Shown here piece by piece: positions 25,713-34,340 of a stretch of 64,000 bases of DNA. The DNA is taken from contig NZ_KB893172.1 in assembly GCF_000374025.1 (NCBI RefSeq), forward strand, positions 62,001 to 126,000. The letters are read 5' to 3'. Position numbers and translations under genes: made by a program. Under the pieces are notes generated by a model. It saw nothing but the letters and a program-made list of their open reading frames with translations. It was not told the origin of the DNA and searched no databases. This DNA comes from Spirosoma panaciterrae DSM 21099. GTDB lineage: Bacteria; Bacteroidota; Bacteroidia; Cytophagales; Spirosomataceae. The stretch's first letter is position 1. Every line of letters begins with the position of its first letter.

Positions 25713-26279
25713 TTACCCCAACCGCCTTACAATTAAATTATTGACCAGTTCGAACAAACCGGCTGGCTTCAGAGTCCGCCAGTTGGCGAGGTCGAGCGTA
25801 CCACCGAAATTGATATAATAGTCGAGGTGATACTTCTTCCATTCGCGCTCGATAAACTCTGGAGAGTGGATGGCCGCAATCCAGCCATCTTCCACATCTT
25901 CGAACCACTCCTCATAGTAGCTGTCGTCGGAGCCGTGGAAGTTGAGGATGTTTTCCGTGACGAGAATGAAGTACTTAATTCCCTCATCGACAAGGGGATC
26001 GATTACCTGTCGTTTCAGATACATAATATCATTGTGCAAGGTATCGTTCCATTCGCCAAAGAGTTCGATAACCACAAACTCACGGTCGTAATTGGCAAAT
26101 AGAATCTTGCAATACAGCGTCTCGGAACCTATTTCATCCCACAATGGGTGGATGTAATAGCCGTAAATCGTATTCTCATATTGCTGCATATTGTACTCCC
26201 GCTCATAAAACGGCGACCGTTCATCTTCCGAAGCGTTGTAGTACTTTTCCCAACCATAAAAGGGCTCAATATCCTGCAT
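25713..26279 (-). CDS. Conserved-looking cytoplasmic protein of unknown function
   Basis: A 188-residue acidic protein very rich in Tyr, Glu, Asp and Trp (for example EDERSPFYEREYN and YYEEWFEDVEDGW). It has no signal peptide or membrane segment. I do not recognise a domain. The composition and full-length frame between two hairpin-like gaps support a real gene. It ends in a purine/pyrimidine-rich gap (about 25590-25715) that could form an imperfect hairpin. Confidence 0.65.
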   Translation of the reverse strand: MQDIEPFYGWEKYYNASEDERSPFYEREYNMQQYENTIYGYYIHPLWDEIGSETLYCKILFANYDREFVVIELFGEWNDTLHNDIMYLKRQVIDPLVDEGIKYFILVTENILNFHGSDDSYYEEWFEDVEDGWIAAIHSPEFIEREWKKYHLDYYINFGGTLDLANWRTLKPAGLFELVNNLIVRRLG

Positions 26280-26283
26280 ACGT

Positions 26284-26356
26284 AAAGAGTGAAAGAGTGA
26301 AAGAGCGAATGAATGATTAGCGGGGCGGCTTTCGCTTTTTCACTCGTTCACTCTTT
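26284..26356. repeat. 26-bp-arm inverted repeat of AGTGAA units
   Basis: Arms 26284-26309 and 26331-26356 pair over 26 bases with two mismatches, and the arms themselves are tandem AAAGAGTG-like units. It lies in the divergent gap before the Crp/Fnr gene, where a terminator is not expected. A regulatory or mobile-palindrome role is therefore possible. Confidence 0.75.
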
Positions 26357-26413
26357 AAATTCGTAACTCAATTTACGTCGAATTGGTTGACTCGATGGCG
26401 TACTTTGCAGGAT

Positions 26414-26980
26414 ATGGAAAAGTTGTTTCACCAGCTCAATGCACTGGCTACGCTGACACCTGAAACACAGGCAGCCTTCGGTCGGCTATTCTCCCCCCAG
26501 AACATCGCCAAACATGACTTCTTTGTACGGGCTGGCGACAGCACCCATACGGTTGCCTTTGTAATAAGCGGGATTTTTCGATGCTTCGCTACGTCGCCCG
26601 ACGGGGAGGAATACAACAAAACCTTTTTTATCGAAAACGATTTGATGGGTATCTATTATGCCTTGCTGCTCAATCGCCCCAGTCCGTTATCGGTACAGGC
26701 CTTAACGCCCTGTGCTATATTGACGGCCGATTTCCGGCAGATTGAAGCTTTGTATGATCAACACCCAACTCTGGAACGGCTGGCTCGCCGACAGGCCGAA
26801 CACCTGTTTCTGATTAAGGAGCAGCGCGAAATTGATCTGGTTATGCTGGATGCCAAAGCCCGTTACGAAAAATTTCAGCGTGACTTTCCTACGATCGAAC
26901 AGGCCATTCCACAGTACCATATTGCCTCTCATTTGGGCATCACCCCGACGCAGTTAAGCCGGATTCGGGCTGGGCGCTAA
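26414..26980 (+). CDS. Crp/Fnr-family transcriptional regulator
   Basis: A 188-residue regulator. A cyclic-nucleotide-binding-like jelly roll occupies the first ~115 residues (FFVRAGDSTHTVAFVISGIFRCF). A short winged HTH ends the protein (YHIASHLGITPTQLSRIRAGR). There is no cysteine cluster for a Fe-S centre, so it is closer to the Crp-like proteins common in Bacteroidota. ATG 26414 is chosen; the 26387 start adds nine residues. It may control the genes downstream (27058 onward). Confidence 0.88.
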   Translation: MEKLFHQLNALATLTPETQAAFGRLFSPQNIAKHDFFVRAGDSTHTVAFVISGIFRCFATSPDGEEYNKTFFIENDLMGIYYALLLNRPSPLSVQALTPCAILTADFRQIEALYDQHPTLERLARRQAEHLFLIKEQREIDLVMLDAKARYEKFQRDFPTIEQAIPQYHIASHLGITPTQLSRIRAGR

Positions 26981-27057
26981 TGTGATTTCTTTACCTATGT
27001 AAATGCCAGACCAATTAGCGGGCGCTTGCTTTGTCGTAAACAATCCAAACTTTGTTT

Positions 27058-27408
27058 ATGACCACATACACCATTTTTGTGCTGTACCGGGCTTTACCGG
27101 CCTGGTTGCAACTGACACGCTCAGAGCGAAATGACATTTTTACGGCCGAAGTAGCCCCCATTCTGGCAAACTACCAGCCGAACGTTTCGACCCGCCTGTT
27201 TGATGCCGAAACCTTCCATGCGCGTGTATCGGACGTATTGCTGCTAACCTGTACCGACCTGCGGGACTACTATTTTCTGATGGAATCCCTGCGCGATACG
27301 TCTCTGTTTGGAAAACCGTACATTGAACTGGTCGATGTGATTGTATCGGTCGAAGACGGTTTCCGGGAATTTGAAGCCAGCCAGAATAGCCATGAAACTA
27401 ATAAATAA
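27058..27408 (+). CDS. Darcynin-like small protein
   Basis: A 116-residue protein starting MTTYTIFVLYRALPAWLQLTR. It has the typical darcynin pattern: an N-terminal strand, a TARLFDAETF-like strand and a CTDLRDYYFLMESLRDTSLFGKPY segment. The function of the family is not known. I use ATG 27058, since the earlier TTG is unsupported. A weak promoter, TTG at 27026-27028 and AAACTTTG ending at 27054, lies just upstream. Its end overlaps the next gene by 17 bases. Confidence 0.75.
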   Translation: MTTYTIFVLYRALPAWLQLTRSERNDIFTAEVAPILANYQPNVSTRLFDAETFHARVSDVLLLTCTDLRDYYFLMESLRDTSLFGKPYIELVDVIVSVEDGFREFEASQNSHETNK

Positions 27409-28126
27409 AACCATTCTTATAACAGGCGGAACGTCGGGGGTAGGGCTGGCGTTGCTGCATAGTTTACATGGCCGGGGGAATCGGCTCGTGGTAGTTGGGC
27501 GAAACGAAAAGCGGATGGCAGAACTGCGTGACGGCTATCCTGATGTGGTCTTTCTGATGTATAATCTGGCCGTCCCTTCGGAGGTGGCAGACCTGATTCA
27601 AACGATTCAGCAGCGCTTCCCCGACTGCTCGGTCTTAATCAACAACGCAGGTGTTCAGTTCAATTACCTTCTGGGCGACGACGCTTCGGGCCAGTCGCGG
27701 GTTGGTAGTGAAATCCAGGTCAATCTAACGGCTGCGATTCAACTCTGCGATGCCCTGATTCCTCAGTTACGTCAGCAATCCGAAGCGGCTATTGTGAACA
27801 TTACTTCCGGTTTGGGTATTTCGCCCAAGCGGTCGGCTCCGGTTTATTCGGCTACAAAAGCGGGTTTGCAGGTATTTACGAAAGCGTTACGGTATCAACT
27901 GGAAGGTTCAGTTGTTCAGGTTGTTGATGTTGTGCTTCCGCTGGTCGATACGCCCATGACGGCCGGACGCGGCAAGGGAAAGATGTCGCCCGAACAAGTA
28001 GCGGATGAACTGATTCAGGGCGTTGAACGTGGGCGGTCGGTCGTAAATGTGGGCAAGGTTAAATTATTTCGCATGATTCATCGACTGGCTCCCGGAATTG
28101 CCGATCGGCTACTGAAACATGGTTGA
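27392..28126 (+). CDS. Short-chain dehydrogenase/reductase, DltE-like
   Basis: A 244-residue classical SDR. The cofactor motif TGGTSGVG is at residues 11-18, NNAG follows strand 4 (VLINNAGVQF), and the catalytic YSATK lies near residue 152. It probably uses NAD(P)H in the cytoplasm. The ATG at 27392 is inside the end of the darcynin-like gene, so the pair is co-transcribed. The substrate is unknown. Confidence 0.9.
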   Translation: MKLINKTILITGGTSGVGLALLHSLHGRGNRLVVVGRNEKRMAELRDGYPDVVFLMYNLAVPSEVADLIQTIQQRFPDCSVLINNAGVQFNYLLGDDASGQSRVGSEIQVNLTAAIQLCDALIPQLRQQSEAAIVNITSGLGISPKRSAPVYSATKAGLQVFTKALRYQLEGSVVQVVDVVLPLVDTPMTAGRGKGKMSPEQVADELIQGVERGRSVVNVGKVKLFRMIHRLAPGIADRLLKHG

Positions 28127-28187
28127 GCGAAAAGACTGTAGGCTCGATATTCGTTCTGAAATTGGGAGTTCGGTGTAGCTTTACGGT

Positions 28188-29042
28188 ATGAAAGTACGTA
28201 GCAAAACGATTCTGATCACGGGTGCATCGACCGGCATTGGCTACGGGGCTGCCAAACACTTTATTGAACGCGGGTACACGGTATTTGGGAGTGTCCGTAA
28301 TTCGCAGGATGCCGACCGGTTGAAGGCTGAATTGGGGACTCAGTTTGAACCACTGCTGTTTGATGTGACCGATTCCGAAGCCGTCTCGAAATCGGCTGAT
28401 TACCTGGCGCATCGGCTGGCGGGTAGTGGATTGGGCGGGCTAATCAACAATGCGGGCGTAGCGTTTGGTGGTCCTGTACAATACCAGCCAATGGATGTGT
28501 TCAGGCAGCATTTCGAGGTGAACGTGGTTGGTTTGGCACAGGTAACGCAGGCGTTTCTGCCCCTGCTGGGTGCCCGGCCTGACCACCCCGTACAACCGGG
28601 CCGGATTCTGAATATCAGTTCGGTAAACGGAGAAGTAGCGATTCCATTCATGAGCGCCTATGTGGGTTCGAAGTTTGCCGTTGAGGGGTTTTCGCATAGC
28701 CTGCGCCGGGAACTGGCTCTGTTCGGTATCAAGGTAATTATTGTGGGGCCGGGCGCGGTTAAAACACCCATTTGGGGTAAGGGAACGGATATGAGCGCGT
28801 ATCAGTCCACACCTTATTACCCGGCTATGCAATGGTTTTTAAAACAGGTCGAAACCTCCGAAGCGAATGGCTTTTCGGTCGATGATCTGGGTAAGCGCAT
28901 CGTGGCGATTCATGAAACCGCACGGCCAAACATTCGTTATGCCATTGTGCCGAATAAACTGATGGGCTGGCTAGTGCCCCGGCTCCCGGCCCGACTTGTA
29001 GACTGGGTTGTGGGGCGAGTAAGCGGACTCAAAAAACAATAA
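28188..29042 (+). CDS. Short-chain dehydrogenase/reductase
   Basis: A 284-residue SDR with TGASTGIG at residues 11-18, NNAGVAFGGP in mid-chain and YVGSK as the catalytic Tyr-Lys motif. The C-terminal part is longer than in the first SDR. It belongs to the group resembling 17-beta-hydroxysteroid or retinol dehydrogenases, but the substrate is open. It follows the DltE-like gene by 61 bases on the same strand, so it is probably in one unit with it. Confidence 0.9.
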   Translation: MKVRSKTILITGASTGIGYGAAKHFIERGYTVFGSVRNSQDADRLKAELGTQFEPLLFDVTDSEAVSKSADYLAHRLAGSGLGGLINNAGVAFGGPVQYQPMDVFRQHFEVNVVGLAQVTQAFLPLLGARPDHPVQPGRILNISSVNGEVAIPFMSAYVGSKFAVEGFSHSLRRELALFGIKVIIVGPGAVKTPIWGKGTDMSAYQSTPYYPAMQWFLKQVETSEANGFSVDDLGKRIVAIHETARPNIRYAIVPNKLMGWLVPRLPARLVDWVVGRVSGLKKQ

Positions 29043-29061
29043 ATCGCAAAGGCTCCCTTTT

Positions 29062-29907
29062 ATGCTGAAACCTGCTTTTCAAAAAGACAACGCCCTGCTG
29101 GCCGACATCAAAGCCGCGCATGATCGACCCGATGCCTTACATATCTGGTGGCTTGGGCAGAGCGGCTTTCTGCTTCAATATGCCGGTAAGCGGTTACTGT
29201 TCGATCCGTATCTGTCCGATTCATTGAGTCGTAAATATGCCCATACCGACAAACCCCATGTGCGTATTTCGGAGCTGGTGATCGAGCCACAAACGCTGGC
29301 AGGCATTGATGTGGTTACGTCGAGCCACAACCATACCGATCACCTGGATGCGGAAACCTTACTGCCTTTGATTCAGGCGAATCCAGCGATTCAACTGGTG
29401 ATTCCCGAAGCCAATCGAGCCTTTGTTACCGACCGGCTTCAGAGTGAAGCGGCCTGGCCCATTGGCCTCGTTGATGGTCAGTCGGTTACGGTCGATGGGT
29501 TTGTGTTTCATGGGGTTCCGGCTGCGCATAATGAACTCGAACGGGATGCCGAAGGACGGCCTAAGTTCATGGGATATGTGGTTGAGGTAGGCCCTTATCG
29601 GGTATATCATTCCGGAGATACACTCTGGTATGAGGGCATGGTTGAATGGCTACGGCCTTTTCAGGTCGATGTGGCTTTTCTGCCCATCAACGGCAACAAA
29701 CCTGAACGGCAGGTAGCCGGAAATCTCAACGCCGACGAAGCCGCCCGGCTGGGAAAAGAAATTGGGGCTAGTCTTGTGATTCCGCACCATTACGACCTGT
29801 TTGCCTTCAATACGGCCGACCCGGCTGATTTTGTGCAGGCTTGTCAGCAATACAACACACCGTACCGGGTCATGCAGCTGGGCGAGCGTATAAGCCTGAG
29901 TCGGTAG
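29062..29907 (+). CDS. MBL-fold metallo-hydrolase (UlaG-like)
   Basis: A 281-residue beta-lactamase-fold hydrolase. The metal motif is H89-x-H91-x-D93-H94 (SHNHTDHLD). Later ligands appear in YHSGDTLWY and IPHHYDLFAF. UlaG-type proteins act as lactonases or phosphodiesterases. There is no signal peptide. It lies 19 bases after the SDR, suggesting an oxidoreductase/lactonase pathway, although this is inferred from position only. Confidence 0.87.
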   Translation: MLKPAFQKDNALLADIKAAHDRPDALHIWWLGQSGFLLQYAGKRLLFDPYLSDSLSRKYAHTDKPHVRISELVIEPQTLAGIDVVTSSHNHTDHLDAETLLPLIQANPAIQLVIPEANRAFVTDRLQSEAAWPIGLVDGQSVTVDGFVFHGVPAAHNELERDAEGRPKFMGYVVEVGPYRVYHSGDTLWYEGMVEWLRPFQVDVAFLPINGNKPERQVAGNLNADEAARLGKEIGASLVIPHHYDLFAFNTADPADFVQACQQYNTPYRVMQLGERISLSR

Positions 29908-29950
29908 AAGCACAGATCGGCCGACTTTGGTCTGTAAGCCAGCATCCATC

Positions 29951-31201
29951 ATGAAAAACACCCTTTCCTTACTACTTGGTTTGTCCGTTGCCCTGCCCGT
30001 ATGGGCCCAAACAAGCTCAACGCCATCGGGAATGCCGAACTTTAAAGTACAGGTGGTTGATAATCAGATTAGTATTGGGTACGGTCTGGCTATTGGTGAT
30101 GTGGATGGAGATGGTCAACCCGATATTTTGCTGGCTGATCAGAAGGAGTTTGTCTGGTATAAAAATCCAGGGGCTCGTATGGCGGGCGACACCACCGCAC
30201 GATGGAAACGGTATGTGATGGCCGCGAACCTGACTCCACAGGATAATGTATGCATAGCCGCTCGTGACCTGGATGGGGATGGGCGGGTGGAAGTCGCTGT
30301 GGGGGCTGGCTGGAATCCGGCCGAAACCGACGATAGTACTAAATCGGGCGCCGTTTTCTACCTCGTTCGACCGCAGGACCCCACCCAGCGTTGGGAGGCT
30401 ATTCGACTGCCGCACGAGGTAACCACGCACCGGATGCGCTGGGCAAAAGTAGGGAAGAATTACCAGTTGATCGTGGTACCGCTACATGGCCTGCATAACC
30501 GGAATGGCAGTGGGCAGGGCGTTCGAATCTGGGGGTATGAATTGCCCAAAAACCCCCGCAATAGCTGGAAGCGACATCTGGTCGATTCAACCATGCACCT
30601 GACGCATAATTTTGAAGTATGGGAGGATGGCGAGGCAACCGGAATCATTGTAGCCGGAAAAGAAGGTGGGCAGATTTTCGAATGGCGGAAAAATAAATGG
30701 AAGCCCGTGGATGACGAGGCTGCGAGCAATGCATTGCCTCTGCTGAACAAAGGGGTAGAGGGTATCGGCGAAATTCGACGATTGGACAAGGGAAAAAGTA
30801 TTGCCACCATCCAGCCCATGCATGGCAATCTGCTTCAGGTCGAAACGGGGGATTACTCGTTCCAAAAGGGACGGAAAGCAGTGGAGGATAAGCAGGTTAC
30901 TGTGCTGACGGATATATTCAATCAGGGGCACGCGCTGGTTTGTGGCGATTTTCTAGGGCTCGGCAGCGATCAGATTGTGGCTGGCTGGCGGAATCCGAAT
31001 GCTGAGAAAAAAGTGGGGGTCCGGTTATACAAACCGCAAGAACAGGATAATGTAGGAGGCTATCCACTCGACGATAGCATACGAATGGCCTGCGAAGACC
31101 TGCAAGCCGCCGATCTGGACGGGGATGGCGATCTGGATTTAATCGCATCGGGCCGCGCTACACTCAATGTGTTGATTTATTGGAATCAATTAAAGCGTTG
31201 A
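29951..31201 (+). CDS. Exported FG-GAP/VCBS repeat protein
   Basis: A 416-residue protein with a signal peptide (MKNTLSLLLGLSVALPVWAQ) and three calcium-binding FG-GAP loops: GDVDGDGQPDILLAD, DLDGDGRVEVAVG and DLDGDGDLDLIASG. It probably forms a secreted beta-propeller. I take ATG 29951 because the upstream extension to 29927 precedes the signal peptide. A role in binding or sensing is plausible but not shown. Confidence 0.85.
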   Translation: MKNTLSLLLGLSVALPVWAQTSSTPSGMPNFKVQVVDNQISIGYGLAIGDVDGDGQPDILLADQKEFVWYKNPGARMAGDTTARWKRYVMAANLTPQDNVCIAARDLDGDGRVEVAVGAGWNPAETDDSTKSGAVFYLVRPQDPTQRWEAIRLPHEVTTHRMRWAKVGKNYQLIVVPLHGLHNRNGSGQGVRIWGYELPKNPRNSWKRHLVDSTMHLTHNFEVWEDGEATGIIVAGKEGGQIFEWRKNKWKPVDDEAASNALPLLNKGVEGIGEIRRLDKGKSIATIQPMHGNLLQVETGDYSFQKGRKAVEDKQVTVLTDIFNQGHALVCGDFLGLGSDQIVAGWRNPNAEKKVGVRLYKPQEQDNVGGYPLDDSIRMACEDLQAADLDGDGDLDLIASGRATLNVLIYWNQLKR

Positions 31202-31254
31202 TGCCTCCACGCGCTTAGGTTGAAAACAAGTGAGAGCCTGTGTTGTAAAACGAC

Positions 31255-31893
31255 ATGAAACGAATTGTGCTGATTGTACTGGCTCTGTTGATTGGGTGGG
31301 TACTCATAGATATGTATATGCCCCGGCGGACCGACCTTCGCCATTTCGACCCTGTCGATGTAGCCCGACTCGACAGGGCTATGTGGCGTTCTTATTATGA
31401 ACGGAAACCTTTAAAACTCTTCTGGCAGTCGGCCGAGCTAGTTCGAAGACAGGTCCATGCTCCTTTCTGGCGGTCGTTTGTAATTGCGTATTATGCCGCC
31501 AGGGCTGCATTCCTGTTTAAAGATGGAAAAGGCCGAGCCGACTACAACCGGGCTTTGCCCTATCTGGAAGCGTTTTACGGGTCTATCAGCGACTTAAGCA
31601 CCCAGCCGCTAAATGTAGCCAAAAGTGCCCGCAACGAACTCGAATGGTGGATAATTCGCCGGGAGCGGGAACGGCACCCGCCTGCTGAATGGGCCAGGTT
31701 ACAGGCGCAAATCGTGGCTGATATGTACCATATTCCAATTGAGCGTTGCGCGGAGTACGGCCGATTGCGGACCGAAGCGATGCTGTTTCGGGATCGGCGG
31801 GGCGAATCGATGACTGAATCCGACTGGCAGAAAATTCAGAAGCTTCTGAATCAATCCTGGCAATCCCTATCCAAAGCCATTACCGAAAAGTAA
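31255..31893 (+). CDS. Membrane-anchored protein of unknown function
   Basis: A 212-residue protein with one N-terminal membrane helix (residues 4-22, VLIVLALLIGWVLIDMYM). A soluble Arg-, Trp- and Tyr-rich helical domain follows (LDRAMWRSYYERKPLKLFWQ). The topology suggests an inner-membrane anchor. No family is recognised. It is 53 bases after the FG-GAP gene. Confidence 0.65.
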   Translation: MKRIVLIVLALLIGWVLIDMYMPRRTDLRHFDPVDVARLDRAMWRSYYERKPLKLFWQSAELVRRQVHAPFWRSFVIAYYAARAAFLFKDGKGRADYNRALPYLEAFYGSISDLSTQPLNVAKSARNELEWWIIRRERERHPPAEWARLQAQIVADMYHIPIERCAEYGRLRTEAMLFRDRRGESMTESDWQKIQKLLNQSWQSLSKAITEK

Positions 31894-31944
31894 CCTTCCC
31901 GGTAACGGACCGAGGTTTCAGACTGTGAGGGCACTGCTGTAGGG

Positions 31945-32295
31945 TTAAGCATGACTGACCTGCCCAGCGAGTAGTTTCAGACCAGCCGAAAGCGCTTCCA
32001 GCCGGGTGGCCATATCGCCTTCCGACCCCATTCGTGTACTGAATTCGCTCGTTTGGGTTGCCAGCGTGTTTAATACCTGACAAAGCTCGTCACTGTTTAT
32101 GGAGTCCTTCAGTAGCTGTTCTTTTACCTGCTCAAGGGTTTGGGCTATGGGGCCAGCGTTTTCGGCCTGATGAAGTTGCGTAAGCCATTGGTCAATAATA
32201 TTGGCTCCATCCTGCGGAGAGGTTGAACCCGGTTCGCTATCCAGAACGGTCATGGTCGAATCGAGTAGTTCGGAGGCATCTTCGTGCGTAAACAT
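31945..32295 (-). CDS. Small helical protein, array member P1
   Basis: A 116-residue protein without signal or membrane segment. It shares with four neighbours the pattern: a short acidic N-terminus, a variable linker, G/A-x-x-(I/L)-(I/L)-D-x-W, then a leucine-repeat helix and a closing helix with LEALSAGLKLLAG. The core block is ANIIDQWLTQLHQ near residue 31. Family and function are unrecognised. Its ATG lies one base after the stop of P2. Confidence 0.6.
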   Translation of the reverse strand: MFTHEDASELLDSTMTVLDSEPGSTSPQDGANIIDQWLTQLHQAENAGPIAQTLEQVKEQLLKDSINSDELCQVLNTLATQTSEFSTRMGSEGDMATRLEALSAGLKLLAGQVSHA

Positions 32296-32296
32296 A

Positions 32297-32647
32297 TCAG
32301 ATCTGGTTGGTAAAATTACGGAACACCGTTGCTAGCTGTTGAAGTTGAGGCACGGTGGCTCTATCGACCGAAGGCTCATGCGACAGGATCATCATATGGC
32401 TGGACATATTCAGAAGCCACTGACGTATCGTTTCGCCATCAGCATGTCCTGATTTTAAATGATCGCGCAGGGCCGTAATCTCTCCCAGAATGCGTTCGGT
32501 TCCTACATTGCCGGGAAGGGCATTGCGCCAGCCTTCGAGCAATAAAATTCCCTGCTCTGCCGTAATGCTAGCGTGTGTGCCATCGCCGAATGCCCCCAGT
32601 GTATCGATCAGCATTCGGTGTTCGAGGGTTGTTTCTGTTGCTTCCAT
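32297..32647 (-). CDS. Small helical protein, array member P2
   Basis: A 116-residue protein with the array block QGILLLEGWRNALPG near residue 37, matching QGITLLDGWLQALQG in the next gene. A helix containing LRDHLKSGHADG and a closing helix (QLQQLATVFRNF) follow. The ATG at 32647 is preferred to 32686 because it starts the alignable part. P2 is the most hydrophilic-looking of the set at its N-terminus. Function unknown. Confidence 0.6.
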   Translation of the reverse strand: MEATETTLEHRMLIDTLGAFGDGTHASITAEQGILLLEGWRNALPGNVGTERILGEITALRDHLKSGHADGETIRQWLLNMSSHMMILSHEPSVDRATVPQLQQLATVFRNFTNQI

Positions 32648-32712
32648 AGTAGTATTTATGGTGGTGATGGGGCTGGTAACGGGCATTCCCGTACACCTGT
32701 ATTGGATTCGTC

Positions 32713-33066
32713 TCAGTTTTTAGCGGGCCTGTCCCCGTAAGACCGCAGTAGTTTGGACAGACTTTCCAGGCCACCCGTCCAGGTGCCTTCCGAGTCAACA
32801 TCTTCGGCTAAGGCCTGTGCTTTGTCGGCCAGACTACCCATGATCTGTCGGATGTAAGAGCCATCCGGCGACGATGCCTGTAAAGCTATGCGTAACTCGG
32901 TAAGCTGACCGATAAGCTGATCCAGGTTCGGGTCGCCCTGTAAGGCCTGTAGCCAACCATCCAGGAGGGTAATACCCTGGTCGGGAGTAAGTGTCTGACT
33001 ATCGTTACGAAACATCGCCAGTGTATTATCGAGCATACTCTCTTCCCACTGATTCGAGCCTAGCAT
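32713..33066 (-). CDS. Small helical protein, array member P3
   Basis: A 117-residue protein with the block TPDQGITLLDGWLQALQG, then LIGQLTELRIALQASSPDGSYI and a closing segment GLESLSKLLRSYG. The two paired features (LLDGWL and LTELR-x-x-L-x-x-x-x-PD) are the clearest link to P2 and P4. It is separated from P4 by 23 bases. No known domain. Confidence 0.62.
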   Translation of the reverse strand: MLGSNQWEESMLDNTLAMFRNDSQTLTPDQGITLLDGWLQALQGDPNLDQLIGQLTELRIALQASSPDGSYIRQIMGSLADKAQALAEDVDSEGTWTGGLESLSKLLRSYGDRPAKN

Positions 33067-33089
33067 AGTGAATAGGATTGATGGGTGAA

Positions 33090-33449
33090 TTATCGGGTTT
33101 CAACCACCTGAACACCTGCTAATTTGCGCAGGGTGGTGGCCAGATCTTCCAGTTTGTTGACAGTCTGTTCCTGCATATGCGAGCCCTGGGCAATCAACGA
33201 TGTGGAGTCGGCGAGGCTCAATAGCAGTTCCCGAACCCGGTCAGGATCAGGGTGATTTAGCTGGAGCTGGTCACGGAGTTCCTGAAGTTTGCCTTCAATC
33301 AGCTCTGTATGCTCGTTGCCCTGAACAACTTTCAGCCACCCATCAATGAGGCCGATCCGCTCGGGCGTGGAAGTCAGGATGGAATTATGTTCGTCGGTGA
33401 GGCTATCTGTTCGCTCAAATAACCTTTGGTCCAATGCGTGAGAAACCAT
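33090..33449 (-). CDS. Small helical protein, array member P4
   Basis: A 119-residue protein with the block RIGLIDGWLKVVQG, then LIEGKLQELRDQLQLNHPDPDRVRELL and the closing NKLEDLATTLRKLAG. It aligns with P3 throughout (LIDGWL and LxELRxxL). It is preceded by a 180-base gap with no clear structure and then by the disordered protein gene. Confidence 0.62.
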   Translation of the reverse strand: MVSHALDQRLFERTDSLTDEHNSILTSTPERIGLIDGWLKVVQGNEHTELIEGKLQELRDQLQLNHPDPDRVRELLLSLADSTSLIAQGSHMQEQTVNKLEDLATTLRKLAGVQVVETR

Positions 33450-33629
33450 ATTGTTTGAACTTTAACAACAGGCCGGGCGACGAATAATGCCGACAATTCC
33501 CAGTCTGTCGGTGGTTGGTCTTTGAATAACTACGCTATAGGTGGGTTTGTTTGGGGCTTTTCGTAAGCTGTTGTTTCAGAAAGAGTTGTGGTCTATTCCA
33601 TAACCTCAATAGCCAAACGTTTCGTGGGG

Positions 33630-33908
33630 TCAATATTGTGACCGACCATTCGACTGCGTTGTAGACGTATCGGCGGTGTCCCCTGAAACACCCGTACCAC
33701 TCACCCGAGACGTGTCACTTCGGGACAGCTTCGTTGCTGTCGAGCGGTTTGCTTCCGCATAACCGGCATCGCCTGTTTCATCAGTAGACCTTGGTTGTAC
33801 GCCTTCTGTTGATGAAGTGGTTGGAACGTCCGATTTCGCATCTGTCGTTCCGCCAGACCGATCCGTCAGCTTGTTATCTTTTTTGGAAGCCTGCTGATTC
33901 TGTGCCAT
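33630..33908 (-). CDS. Small disordered Ser/Thr-rich protein
   Basis: A 92-residue protein composed mainly of Ser, Thr, Asp, Gly and Ala, with no hydrophobic core or signal (TSSTEGVQPRSTDETGDAG as an example). It lies 17 bases after P5 and looks intrinsically disordered, resembling stress-associated low-complexity proteins. Its conservation and function are unknown. Confidence 0.5.
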   Translation of the reverse strand: MAQNQQASKKDNKLTDRSGGTTDAKSDVPTTSSTEGVQPRSTDETGDAGYAEANRSTATKLSRSDTSRVSGTGVSGDTADTSTTQSNGRSQY

Positions 33909-33925
33909 AAGGATACGGATTTAGG

Positions 33926-34300
33926 TTACTCGATTCGACTCACTGCCTGACGATGCAGATTCTCAAGAACCGCAATCAATTGCGAAAGCTCTACCTGCTC
34001 GGCACTGGCTTCAACCGTAGCGACAATGGCGCGGGTTTGTTCAATCAAGTCTTGTAAGAGATTCGCAATCTGGTAGTTATCGACCCGGTTATATCGTTGA
34101 GCCGTATCCAGTTCTGGCCGAAGGCGTTCAAGAGTTTCGGCAATGTCGTCGGTGGCCTCATCGCTGACATCTTCCAGCCGGTTCAGCCATTTATCGATGA
34201 GGGATAGGCCATCGGTCGCTGTTGAGGTATCCATGTTTCCATCGAGGGTGTTGACGGTTTCATCGATGAGCGAAATCTGGGTGTGATCCTTTGAAATCAT
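33926..34300 (-). CDS. Small helical protein, array member P5
   Basis: A 124-residue protein and the first gene of the array. It has the block GLSLIDKWLNRLEDV, then IAETLERLRPELDTA and the closing LSQLIAVLENLHRQA. The middle segment is slightly longer than in P1-P4, making it the most divergent member. An 8-bp dyad lies upstream at 34341-34366. Confidence 0.6.
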   Translation of the reverse strand: MISKDHTQISLIDETVNTLDGNMDTSTATDGLSLIDKWLNRLEDVSDEATDDIAETLERLRPELDTAQRYNRVDNYQIANLLQDLIEQTRAIVATVEASAEQVELSQLIAVLENLHRQAVSRIE

Positions 34301-34340
34301 TATCTGGGTTTGTCGAATATCTGATGGTCAGGTGCGTCTA

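Noticed and set aside
25590..25715. Purine/pyrimidine-rich stretch as a perfect hairpin
   Set aside because: Only imperfect pairing is seen; the bias alone does not prove an inverted repeat.
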